Shown here in pieces: positions 52,746 through 63,425 of a stretch of 64,000 nucleotides of DNA. Every line of letters begins with the position of its first letter. Position 1 is the first letter of the stretch. Both the position numbers and the translations under genes were made by a program. This stretch comes from Protopterus annectens. Lineage: Eukaryota; Chordata; Ceratodontiformes; Protopteridae. The stretch is from assembly GCF_019279795.1 (NCBI RefSeq), contig NC_056748.1, positions 612,949,200-613,013,199 on the forward strand. Direction: 5' to 3'. The notes under the pieces were generated by a model. That model did no database searches and was not told the origin of the DNA. It was given only the letters and a program-made list of their open reading frames with translations.

Positions 52746-54550
52746 GATTTCAGTAAAAGTTAATAATTGCATTACTTGTGAGAAGCAAATACATCATAAG
52801 GATTTCCATTTGTACTGTATTCCTTGCCTAGGCCCAGATCATAACGTGCCTTGCTGTCGGTTTTGTGCTAGATTTAACCAACACACTATTAAGCGTCGGT
52901 ATATCTTTGCTTCAGAATATTTTGGAAACTGATTTAACTACCCTGAAATGTCGTCGGATAGCAATCCGATTACCGGAGTACAAAAAAACGCAAAGAAAAG
53001 GACAGAGACGGACAGTTGAGGTCCAAAACCAATGACGAAGCTTCTCCTAAGCCAGTCACCGGTGCTCGGTGAGGTGCTTTCGCACCCCCTATACCTGCTA
53101 CTTTCGAGTCGCAGGCCTCTACCGAGACCCATGTGGATTCTGGCATGCCGCGAGATTCTCAGAGTATTGCACCTGCGGATGTCTCTCTCCCGGATGGTTC
53201 CGGAGCCGCTGAGCAAGCACCGGCTTCTGAGGGTGTTTTCAGGCCTCAGCATTTCTATATAAAACCGACGCCAGCTTCAAAAACAAAGACAAAATTAACT
53301 TCTAAGGCTAAAAAAAACAACGCATGAGCCACAGGCTCAGGCCTCTATGCCCAGAAAACAAATTATCAAAATGGCTGAAGACTTAATTACCTTGATCAGG
53401 GCCCCCCCCCCCCCCCACGATAAGAGGCCTAGGCAAGACACTGATTATGAATCTTTAGATCAGGTTTCTATTTCTTCTGATTCCCCTTCTGATCAGGAAT
53501 TTTCTATACCACCCTACGAGGATTCAGATGCAGAAGAATCTATCCCATCTGCGTCTCCTCCTTAAGGTTATTCTTTTGGAGAAACCTTGCATACTTTGTG
53601 GGAAAGTTTTCATTGGGAGAGTCAGGATTTCTCAGAATTAGAAGAGACTTAGGGATTTCCTCCTCCTTCCTGAGCATGGGCCTTTGGCCATACCTCCTGT
53701 ATTAGATATTGTTGATGTGTTTTCAGAATCAAGCATGGCTCCAGATTCCCTACCTCTGGCTCCTAGTAAGCCAGGCAGATATTACAGGGTTCCTGACTCC
53801 CACAAATTTTTATTCAAAAATCCTGCTGCTGACACTGAAACTATCTCACAGGGTCCCAAAGGTGTAAAGGCCTCAACCGCTAAGAATCCTACCCCCTCTG
53901 ATAGAGATTCCAGGGCACTGGATAGATGGGGAAAGAAGGTTTATATGTCTGCAACCTTGGCAATTAGGGCGTTAAACTGCCAGTTTCATATGCTTAAATA
54001 TCAACAGCATGTTATGGGATTATTGAAACAGAAAATGATGTTGATTTCTGAATGTGTGGAAAATAAAGAATTACAGGAATTATTGCATGCAGCAGAACAG
54101 GTTGGAAAACATACTCTGCAATGTGGTTTTGATTCCTTGGAGGCCTCCTGCAGGGCCGCAGGTACTGGATCTGTGATTAGAAGGCATGCCTGGCTCAAGG
54201 AGCAAAATCTGCCTGATCATGTTAAAGCTTAATTGTTGGATGCACTTTTACAGTATGATACTCTTTTTGGTAATAAGGCTGAAGAGGTTTTAAAGAAACT
54301 GGAAGACAAAGCTAAGTCTGTGCAAGCTGTAAAAGACTTCTTACAAGTGCAGCCACCAAGATTCAGTAGACACTGGCCTACAAAAAATTGGTCCTTTCCT
54401 GTGTCCAACAGAGCCTCACGGAACAAATCCAGGCTTTCAAAAGGCTCTAGATACCAATCACAGGGTTCTTACAGGTCAATGCAATGGGGTGTCTCTACCT
54501 CCAAATCTGGAGGAAACGAAGCACAGCCCTACAGTAAACAGTCTCAATGA
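52746..54550 (+). pseudogene. DIRS K gag without start codon
   Basis: The usual ATG is ATT here (52746-52748). The array reads VNNCITCEKQIHHKDFHLYC, CLGPDH, CCRFC, then a TGA near 52930. The MAEDLITLIR segment, an interrupting C-run (53403-53416) and the acidic block (PPYEDSDAEESIPSASPP) follow, with a TAA immediately after. The core (53684-54232: RYYRVPDSHKFLFKNPAADT, LEASCRAAGTGSVIRRHAWL) and the C-terminus (54233-54550, VQPPRFSRHWPTKNWSF and a basic Ser-rich tail) are separated by a single stop at 54230. The end overlaps the RT frame. Confidence 0.87.
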
Positions 54551-56721
54551 CTTCCCTCTGCAATCACCAAGCACTTATCTTTTGGCAGCCCCCTTAGGGG
54601 GGAAAATTAGCACTTCATGCTCAAAATTGGCAGTTAATAACCCGGGACAAGTGGGTATTAAACATAGTATCTCAGGGATACAGATTTAATTTCCATACCT
54701 TGTCAATTCCAAATGGTTGGCCAGATCTGCCAAAAAATCAGTGGGCAGAGGCACAGAAACAAGTTACGTCCCTCATGGGTATGGGGGCTATTCAGCCAGT
54801 ACCAGAACAGGAAAAAGAGCAAGGGTTGTACTCAAGACTGTTCTTGGTATCCAGAAAAGACAATGCCTGGCACCCAATACTGGATTTATCGATTTTTAAC
54901 ATATTCTTGGACATCCCAAATTTCAAAATGCTGACTTTGCAACAGCTTCTGCCCATGCTGGGCAAGAACGCTTGGCTAGTGACTCTAGACTTGAGGCATA
55001 CCTGCATATCCCAATAAGGGAATTGTGCAGAAGATACCTCCGCTTCAAGGCTGGTTTTATGCGTTACCAATTCTCTGCACTGCCCTTTGACTTATCTACT
55101 GTGCCCAGGGTCTTTACAAAGTGCCTGGCACCAGTAATTGCATTTTGCAGACAAAGAAGCATGCAAATATATCTGTACTTGGACAACTGTCTCATTCAAG
55201 TAGAAAACAAGGACATTCTTCTTCAACATCTGGCATTTGTAAAAAGGCTTCTGACATGCCTAGGGTACACAGTAAACGAAAATAAATCACAACTGGTACC
55301 CTCTCAAAAGATTACATTCCTGGGTGCAAGCTTGAATACAACTGCCCAGATGGCTTACCTTACGCCAGACAAACAAAGGCAACTGACTATTTACTTCAAA
55401 CAGATGGCAACAAAAACCCAGTTATCTGCAAGACAAATTCTGCAGGCTTTGTGGTTCATGGCATCCTGCATTCTACTAATTCCATATGCAAGACTGCATA
55501 TGAGGAAACTAGTGGTATCTAAAAAGTTTATGGAGTCAGCATTGTCAGAGTCTGGAAACAATGATTCCTCTCATTCCTTGCCTACACCAGATGTTCTTTG
55601 GTGGGCAGAGACATGTCACCAGAACATGGGACAGTCTTTCACTCTACCCCCTGCCACCCAAACCCTAATTACAGATGCATCAGACTATGCTTGGGGGGCC
55701 CACCTGGTGGGGAGATGCATTCAGGGCATATAGAGCCCAAAACAAATGCATCTGCATATCAACCAGAAAGAGATGTTAGCTGTTCAGAATGTCCTGACAG
55801 CCTTCAAGGGCTTACTTCATCCAGGACAACTACTGATAAAGACGGACGGTAGCTGTGGGGGGAAATAGCAAATGGAAAAATTAGACTTGGCACCCTCAGA
55901 GCCATGTAAACCAGAAGGAGCAGTTATACCTTTCAACAGCATCTCCTTCACCCTTCACCCTTCCCACACAAAAAAAAAAAAAAAATCAGCCATCCTTAAT
56001 CCCAGATATTAAATTGTTCTTACCTCTTCATTCGGATGTTCCTGTTAGGGGTCGCCACAGCGGATCATCTGTTTTCATTTCTTCCTGTCCTCTGCATCTT
56101 GCTGTCACACCAAGCACACCTGCATGTCCTATTTCACCACATCCATAAACCTTAGGTACACATTCCTACCCCCTTTGCAGACTAGCCATGGCATTGTGGG
56201 ACACAGCCTTGACTTACCAAGTACATCTTCAAGCTCAATTCCTGCCTGGAAAGCAAAATACTCTGGCAGATGACCTAAGCAGAAATCTTATGGACCCTCA
56301 CGAGTGGAAACTAGATCCACAAGTCTTCAGCTTGATAACAGAGAAATTGGGGAGTCCGGACATAGGTCTATTTGCGTCTCCCCAGAATCATCACCTGGAC
56401 AAATTCTGCACAAGGACTTATCACAGACAAGCATGGAAAGTGGATGCTGTATCCTTCAGATGGAAAAACCTATCTGTCTATGCCTTTCCTCCTCTGCCTC
56501 TTCTTCCCAAGGTCTTACTAAAAGTCAGACAGGAAAAAACAAAAATGATCCTAATTGCCCCGGACTGGCCTTGCCAGCACTGGTACCCAATTCTAAGGAA
56601 TATGTCTCAACCCCCTCCTTGGTACTTGCCTCAAATACCTCATCTACTGTCTCAGCAGAGCAATCAAATTCTACACAATCAGCTCCTAACTCTGAACCTG
56701 GCAGCATGGCTGATCATGTAA
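54551..56721 (+). pseudogene. DIRS K pol: RT, RNase H and methyltransferase, interrupted by an RTE fragment
   Basis: RT (LPMLGKNAWLVTLDLRHTCIS, then from 54972 FSALPFDLSTVPRVFTK) has YLDN where the family has YLDD (about 55176-55187), removing a catalytic Asp. RT continues in frame to RNase H (LITDASDYAWGAHLVGRCI) at 55733, where a TAG falls. After the QKEMLAVQNVL segment the RTE insert begins at 55845. The methyltransferase (DIGLFASPQNHHLDKF, DAVSFRWKNLSVYAFPPLPL, LIAPDWPCQHWYPIL) is open at 56188-56721. A Cys replaces the conserved Arg of WPRQ. Confidence 0.89.
55845..56151 (-). mobile_element. RTE LINE 3' fragment in DIRS K
   Basis: On the minus strand this carries only the last part of the LINE, ending in the same non-coding tail as the longer copy at 58466. 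The shared GTTAGGGGTCGCCACAGCGG lies at 56044-56063. About 40 bp of RNase H sequence are missing at the site and I see no target duplication. Confidence 0.82.
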
Positions 56722-56753
56722 TTATTCAAACACCACCTCTCAGTAAATATGTG

Positions 56754-57759
56754 ATGGATGTCATTTTGGAAGCCAGAAGTCGTAGTACTAGAAAAAATTG
56801 TGCTGATAAATTAAAGAGATTCTGTGCTTAGAACCAAGCACAAGGGACTGACAGCAAAGCCAAATATTCCTCAGATTTTACAATACCTGACTGAGATGCT
56901 TGACAAGGGCCTATCCTTTTCATCAATAAAAATCCATGCCTCTGCCATCTCAGCTCATTACAACACAGAGTCTCCCATCTTTTCTCATCCTCTACTAAAA
57001 TAGTATCTTAGAGGGGCCAAAAATTTAAGGCCCCCCAGAAGATCACCAACTCCTGCATGGGGCCCTAAATTTTGTGTTGGAAAAGCTCACCCTGCCTCCA
57101 TTTGAACCAGCAGCTACTGCAGATATAAAGTTTTTATCTTGGAAAACAGCTTTCCTTCTGGCAATCACTTCAGCAAGAAGAGTTTCAGAACTGCAGGCTC
57201 TCATGGCTGTGGAGCCTTTTATTACATTTTACCCAGGCAGGGTGTCCCTCAGGACCAATATTTCTTTTATGCCTAAGGTGGTATCCAGTGTGACTCTTAA
57301 CCAAACTATTCACCTGCCAACTTTTTACCCAAATCCGCAGAACAAGGGGGAGTGGATTCTGCATTCCTTGGACATACACAGACAAGTAAGATTCTACTTA
57401 AACAGGACCAAATCTCTAAAAGTCTGAGCAGCTACTGGTGGCATTTGCTGCAGGATCAGAGGGGAAGGCTATTTCAAAGCAGACTATTTCAAAGTGGATA
57501 AGCCACTGCATTCGTTTCTGCTCATTTGCATCATGGTAAACCGATGCCCAAGGGAATCAGGTCACATTCCACCAGGGCTGCATCTACCTCAGCAGCTTTT
57601 CTCAGAGGGGTGCCAACCAGAGACATTCTAGAAGCGGCTACTTGGAGCTCTGTTCATACTTTTACAAAACATTATCATTTGCCTCTCTCCTGTAAGTCCA
57701 AGGCAGGCTTTGCCACTGCAGTTCTGCAGGGTCTTATAGCCGCTCCTAATGCTATTTAG
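56754..57759 (+). pseudogene. DIRS K tyrosine recombinase
   Basis: VILEARSRSTRKNCADKLKRF starts the domain, then a TAG at 56829 and another near 57001. From 57074 the catalytic part reads TSARRVSELQALMAV. After a frame loss near 57420 it reads RSHSTRAASTSAAFLRG and FTKHYHLP with the nucleophile Tyr present, ending at the TAG at 57757. All catalytic residues survive although the frame does not. Confidence 0.87.
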
Positions 57760-57796
57760 TTCCAGCCTTCCATCCATAGCTTTGGGATTCTACCCA

Positions 57797-57893
57797 AATG
57801 TAATGACTGCAACAGTGAAACACGAAGAACTTAGTACAGTTGTGTACGCTTACCATAAATGTAGATGTTCAAGTGTATTCACTGTTGCAGTCC
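57797..57893 (+). repeat. Internal complementary region of DIRS K
   Basis: The first half is the complement of the K left terminus (52433-52470) and the second half the complement of the right terminus (58215-58279). Confidence 0.88.
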
Positions 57894-58062
57894 TGGTTAC
57901 CCACCCGCCATCCCCCTTTTTTCTAGTACTTCTCTTTCCTTCACTGTATTCTACAGCCTTTGTGGTGTATTTGCTTTTAGATGAAGGTAAAGTTTATGTT
58001 GTTACAATTGCATTTATATATAGATATTTTTGCTCCCCATTTGAGGGGCACCTGACATCTGG

Positions 58063-58279
58063 GGCAAGAAAAACTAAAGAAAATGGCGTCTGCTGTGTGT
58101 TTATACCCCTGACTACCTGACATCATGGAAGAGTAGACCGCAACTGACACAGGACCCAAGACTTTGATATTCAGGCCGACTGAGGGCAAACTGCCAGCAG
58201 ATTACCCAAATGTAATGACTGCAACAGTGAATACACTCGAACATCAACATTTATGGTAAGTGTACACAACTGTACTTTT
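58063..58279 (+). repeat. Right ITR of DIRS K
   Basis: Reverse complement of the left ITR up to about 58235, then the right-specific end with TTTATGGTAAGTGTACAC. Confidence 0.9.
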
Positions 58280-58465
58280 TCTGGAAGCCTCCCTGGATAA
58301 AGAGCCTCTGTTTGACCCCCCATTAGAGAAGATGTTAAGGTAGTTGGAGGAGGAGAAAGATGTTTACTCTATCAAGGACCTTTAATTCCCTTCTGCTTAA
58401 AAGTGCCAGAAACTGTCGTAGCAAAGGTTGCCTCATCCTCAGCAAGCAACACAAGAACAGGGCCT
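58280..58465 (+). pseudogene. DIRS L gag C-terminal scrap
   Basis: It reads EASLDKEPLFDPPLEKMLR, then VYSIKDL, matching the LLDAPLNKDRLF to VKDFLQV region of the better copies. Stops interrupt it. Confidence 0.6.
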
Positions 58466-58779
58466 AAAAACGGTAGCTGTGGGGGGAAATAGCAAATGGA
58501 AAAAATAGACTTGGCACCCTCAGAGCCATGTAAACCAGAAGGAGCAGTTATACCTTTCAACAGCATCTCCTTCACCCTTCCCACACACAAAAAAAAAAAA
58601 TCAGCCATCCTTAATCCCAGATCTTAAATTGTTCTTACCTCTTCATTCGGATGTTCCTGTTAGGGGTCGCCACAGCGGATCATCTGTTTTCATTTCTTCC
58701 TGTCCTCTGCATCTTGCTGTGTCACACCAAGCACACCTGCATGTCCTGTTTCACCACATCCATAAACCTTATTCAGGCC

Positions 58780-61087
58780 TTCCTCTTACCTGGCAGCCCC
58801 ATCCGTAGCATCCTTCTCCCAGTATACCCAGCATCCCTCCTCAGCACGTCCAAAACAATGAAATCTCACCTCTCTGGCTTTGTCTCCAAACTGTCCAACC
58901 TGAGCTGACCCTCTAATATACTGATTCCTAATCCTGTCTATCCTTGTCACACCCAGTATAAACCTTAACATCTTTAACTCTGCCACCTCCAGCTCTGACT
59001 TGTCTTTTCATCAATGCCGCCATCTAACCTATCTGGTCTCTCACTACCCTCTTGTAGACCTTCCCTTTCACTCTTACTGGTACTCATCTGTCACGAATCA
59101 CTCCTGACACTCTTCTCCACCCACTTCACCCTGTCTTCACCTCTGTTCCACACTTCCCATTACTCTGAACTGTTCCCAAGTATTTAAACTCATCCAGCTT
59201 CACCAACTCTACTCCCTGCATCCTCACCATTCCTCTGTCCTCCCTCTCATTCACACAGTCTGTCTTAGTCCTGCTGACCTTCATTCCTCTCCTCTCTAGT
59301 ACACATCTCCACCTCTCCACATTCTCCTCATCCTGTTCCCTACTCTCAGTACAGATCACAATGTCATCTGCAAATATCATAGTCCATGGGAACTCCTGTC
59401 TGATCTTGTCTGTCAACCCGTTAATCACCATTGCAAATAAGAAAGAGCTCAGAGCTGATCCTTGATGTAATCCCACCTCCACATTGAACGCATCCATCTT
59501 TCCTACCGCAGACCTCACCACTGTCACATTACCCACATACATATATTGTATCACTCTTGCATACTTATCTGCCACTGCCAACTTCCTCATACAATACCAC
59601 AACTCCTCTCTATGCACCCTGTCATATGCTTTCTCTAAATCCACAGACACAATGCAACTCCTTCTGACCTTCTCTGTACTCCATCAATGGCCTCAGAGCA
59701 AACATACCATCTGTAGTGCTCTTTCCTGACATGAAAGCATACCGTTGCTCACTAATCATCACCTCCTTTCTTAACCTAGCTTCCACTACTCTTTCCCATA
59801 ACTTTGTGCTGTGACTGATTAGTTTTGCTTTACATTACTTACCACCCTGAGTCAATTTAAGATAAGACTCTAACAATATTTGACCCTAAACTGGCTACGT
59901 CAATGTATGAAACCAGACTAACTCTCCTCTACTATGAGTAAATAACTATAATTTAGCTTAGTTGTGTTACTTAATCCAGATTTACACCGGGGAATATCTC
60001 TAACCTTGGAATTTGTATAACTTAAGTATGTAACCACTGTATATATTGTATCTGTAATCTTGACTGCTTTTCTTGGAGCTTTTCTCCCTGGGCCTCCACT
60101 GAAAATGGACATGAATCCAGTCGGACTATCCCGGTTAACATATGTAAAATAAACAAATTTTATCCCTCTGTAGTTACTACAGCTCTGCACATCACCCTTA
60201 TTCTTAAAAATTGGTACCAAAACACTTCACTCCCCAGGCATCCTCTCACTTTCCAAGATTTCATTAAACAATCTGGTTAAAAACTCCACTGCCATCTCTC
60301 CTAAACACCTCCATGCTTCCACAGGTATGTCATCTAGACCAATGGCTTATCCATTCTTCATCCTCTTCATAGCTGTCCTTCCTCTTTGCTAATTCATTGC
60401 ACTTCCTGATTCACTATCCCCACATCATCCAGCCTTCTCTGTCTGTCTCTCTCTCTCTCTCATTCTCTTCATTCATCAACTCCTCAAAGTACTTTCCATC
60501 TGCTGAACACACTCTCCTTGCATGTGAGTATGTTTCCCTCTTTATCCTTTATCACCCTTGCCTACTGCACATCTTTCCCAGTTTGATCCCTCTATCAAGC
60601 CAACCGATAGAGGCCCTTTTTGCCCTCTTTGGTGTCTAACCTTTCATACAACTTGCCATACACCATATTCTTAGCCACCTCTCTTTTCACTGTATGCCTC
60701 ATCTCTTTATATTCCTGTCTACTTTCTTCATCTGTCTGACAATCCCACTTCTTCGCCAGCCTGTTTTTCTCTACACACTTCTGTACTTTCTCGTTCCACC
60801 ACCAGTTCTCCTTGTCCTCCTTCCTCTGTCCAGATGTCACACCAACCACCTTTCTAGCGGTTTCCCTTACCATCTCTGTTGTAAGTTACCCAACTATTCG
60901 GTAACTCTTCACTGCTACCCAGTGCCTGTCTTAACTCTTCCCTGAAATCCACCTCACAATCATCCTTTTTCAGCTTCCACATTTTGATCCCTGGCACTGC
61001 CCTCACTCTTCTTCTCTTCTTGATCAGCAGTGTCATCCTACAGACCATCATCCTATGCTGCCTAACTATGCTTTCCCCTGTCACCAC
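58780..61087 (-). pseudogene. RTE LINE polyprotein (partial endonuclease, RT)
   Basis: Minus-strand segments in order: VTGESIVRQHRMMVCRMTL (61087), the linker SGQRKEDKENWWWNEKVQK (60830-60770), and the RT start VLVPIFKNKGDVQ-like then SNYRGIK at about 60170, where the L2 piece interrupts. The main RT stretch (59650-59126) has VDLEKAYDRVHREELWYCM, GLHQGSALSSFLFAMV and the catalytic FADDIVIC. The C-terminal AELKMLRFILGVTRIDRIRN segment is at 58986-58925. Several frameshifts are present, for example near 59660 and 59126. Confidence 0.84.
59823..60171 (+). mobile_element. L2-like LINE 3' end nested in the RTE LINE
   Basis: It interrupts RTE codons just after NYRGIK. Its end (GGGCCTCCACTGAAAATGG, then CCAGTCGGACT, ATGTAAAATAAA) matches 38640-38740. 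It inserted in + direction, opposite to its host. Confidence 0.72.
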
Positions 61088-61127
61088 TTTACAGTCTTTA
61101 ATTGTGCTGTCTCCATACTGAATAGGA

Positions 61128-62460
61128 GGCGGGCCTTGTTTGTAAACTAGTGGAAGGTATTACTCAGTACAGGTGGATACTACATACAAGAAAATGGCTG
61201 CAGTCTACAGTTGAAACCAAAATTCATGGGCATCCCACCCATCCCAGAAAACCAGCATAATTTGTTGCCTCTATGGATAGAACATCTCATGGCACAAAAA
61301 AACATAAATGGGGCTCCAGCAAAAGAAAAAGGAATGGGGTTTTATTTCAGGCTTTGGTAGTACCAAGAACACAATGGTCCTAGAAACTGGTACTATACTT
61401 AACAAGATATTTGATGGTACAAAATTCAGGATGTTGTTGGAGAATTTTCTACCACTGATATTCCTGGAACTGTTATGGTGGTGATGGACCAAAAGATGTG
61501 TCTGCACATCCATATAACAAAAAAAGAGCGCAGTTCCCCAGATTTGAATTGGGGAGGGGCTGCCACTACCAATTCATTTTCTTGCCCTGTGGCTTATCTG
61601 TTTTGTCCTGGACATTTATGAAATGTCTGTCTCTGGTCATTGCCTTTTGCTGGGCAAAGGGTACTCTTAATTATCTCTATTTGGACAGTTGCCTTATTCA
61701 GTCATCATCCCTCCCACCAGTAGAACTGAAGTTCACTCTGACCTATGCCTAGAATGAATGACTCTACTTGAACCTTGAGAAAGTTAGTTAAAGCTATCAA
61801 GGCCAATCGCCTTCTTGGGAAATCTTCTGTACACAGATAAGCAAAAAGCCTAGCCGTGCAGGGGACTTCAGACCAGAACTTTGGAAAGAAGTATATAAAT
61901 GTCAAAGCAGTTACGGCAGTTATCCTAACCATTGTAGCTTTAGTGCACATTTGTTGACAGGGAACCCTGCAAATATTGGCAAACAATGCCACAGTAGTGT
62001 ATATAAACAGGAGGAACTTGCTCCTCTCTCCTGTACAGACTAGCCTTGCAGTTATGGACAGTGGCAGGGCTAACATCCAGGACATGGTGCATTCCATGTA
62101 AGAGCAGTAGTTTGGCAGGCCATCTAATCGGAATAAAACTCGTCTCCAACAAATGGTTATTAGAGGGAAGTGTTCTTGGATTTAGATTACAAGTGGGGTT
62201 TGTTGGTATATAGACTCTTGTGCTTCTCCAGAAAACCAACAACTAACCGAGTAAGTGTTGTACCAGGATACTCACAAGTGAGGTGTGGGCAACATATTCC
62301 TTTTCCATTCTGTGGGCTAGTCTCTATTAGTATGCTTTTCTTCCTGTGCTGTTGATCTCCAAGATATTAGAAAAGGTCAGGGAGAAGATAAAAGATGCTC
62401 TTGGTAGCACCTTTTTGGTCCAGACAGCATTGGTTCTTTCTGCTGAGCCTAACAAAGAAA
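61128..62460 (+). pseudogene. DIRS L pol relic
   Basis: RT: KEKGMGFYFRLW (61320-61360), then YQFIFLPCGLSVLS and the YLYLDSCLIQ segment at 61670-61700, where Ser replaces the second Asp. RNase H: LANNATVVYINRRN (61975-62015). Methyltransferase: MLLVAPFWSRQHWF at about 62395-62435. Many stops. Confidence 0.66.
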
Positions 62461-62479
62461 GATCACTCTTGCTGCTTCA

Positions 62480-63300
62480 GGATCAGCACCTCCTAACCAC
62501 CTGGAACAGAAGGTCAACCATTCACCCAACTCTGTGGAGTACAAGGTTGATGGTTTGGATATTTTTGGTCTCATTCCTTCTAGGCACATGTTTTCTGAGG
62601 ATGTACCTCAAAGTACCCAGGGAATACCTCATGATAGTCTTGTATAATAAAATGGAAAAGATTCTTTAATTGGTGCCAGAATAGAAGACAATATCTAGTG
62701 TCATAGGTGTCTCTAGTCCTCACGTACATGTCAAACCTGTTCTAAGCAGGGCTTTCTAATTCCTTTGAAAATGTACATGCTTCAGCCAACTCTGCCTGCC
62801 TGCCTCTGAAAAAATCCCCTTCTTGCAGTTCCATTTGAAACCATTTTTGTAAGGGTTGCTACACCTGAGACCTCTCAAAAAAGAGAACTTTCCAGCATTG
62901 GGACCTGAATGTCATGTTAGAAAATCATACTCTGCAAACTTTTAGGTCAACTGATTCTCCATCTCTCAACTTTGTCTTGTAAAACTGTTGCTGTGTTATC
63001 CTTGATCTCAGCCAGACTTGGCTCAGAATTGTAGGCTCTAGTGTGCAGGGAAATTTTCCTAGTATTTCACAAGTGCGGGAAAACCCTGTGTACCAACCCT
63101 TTTTTCATAACAGTAGTAGTTAAAGAATTGTCAGTAAACCGGCAGTCACCTACCAGCATTTTCCTCTCCCCAAATGACAAGGAGGAGAGAGTCTTGTATT
63201 CTGGTATTTAGCCAGAGTTTCCAGAGTCAAGGCAGGTTTTCCATGGCTGTACTGCAGGACCTCATGTCTTCTGCCCCCAAAATGAGCCAAGCTATCCTGT
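62480..63300 (+). pseudogene. DIRS L tyrosine recombinase relic
   Basis: Weak matches only: a KWKRFFNW segment (62650-62675), the SARLGSEL region of the first catalytic Arg at about 63008-63030, VFHKCGKTLC-like, and SRVKAGFSMAVLQDLMSSAP at 63215-63275, equivalent to KSRAGFATAVLQGL. The HxxR and Tyr are not identifiable. Confidence 0.55.
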
Positions 63301-63325
63301 TTCACCTAAGCTGTCAATCATCCCA

Positions 63326-63425
63326 CTGGTCAGTACTGCAACAGTTAATTACAAGAAACATGGTATTGTTGTGTGAAGTGCTTACCATACTTGTATATTT
63401 TGAATATATTCAGTTTTGCAGCTGT
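63326..63425 (+). repeat. Internal complementary region of DIRS L
   Basis: It reads ACTGCAACAGTTAATTACAA, then GTGCTTACCATACTTG and TTCAGTTTTGCAG, matching the layout of the K ICR with drift. Confidence 0.6.

Larger units (their letters stand above)
52433..58279 (+). mobile_element. DIRS element K, near full length
   Basis: It has both ITRs (52433-52620 and 58063-58279, clear reverse complements), an ICR, and all modules in order. It abuts the right terminus of J head to tail. An RTE fragment of about 300 bp is inserted in RNase H. Gag has lost its start codon, RT has an Asp-to-Asn change in the YLDD box, and YR has stops, so the copy is dead although structurally complete. Confidence 0.92.
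58466..61124 (-). mobile_element. RTE-clade LINE, 5'-truncated, antisense, with nested L2-like 3' end
   Basis: On the minus strand it starts inside the end of the endonuclease domain and runs through the RT to a non-coding tail ending about 58466. The last 190 bp beyond GTTAGGGGTCGCCACAGCGG (58659-58678) are shared with the copy at 55845-56151. An L2-like LINE 3' end of about 350 bp interrupts it. RTE is my best clade call, from the RT motifs. Confidence 0.82.
58280..63425 (+). mobile_element. Old DIRS element L, split by an RTE LINE
   Basis: Gag C-terminal codons (58280-58465) lie left of the RTE LINE. RT lead-in codons (from about 61128) lie right of it, so one old DIRS was split by the LINE. 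RT, RNase H, methyltransferase and YR relics follow to an ICR near 63326-63420. The 5' part is absent because K abuts it. Confidence 0.7.

Noticed and set aside
60445..60475. A CT-rich microsatellite as a regulatory tract
   Set aside because: It lies within the antisense RTE coding region and looks like ordinary simple-repeat growth.
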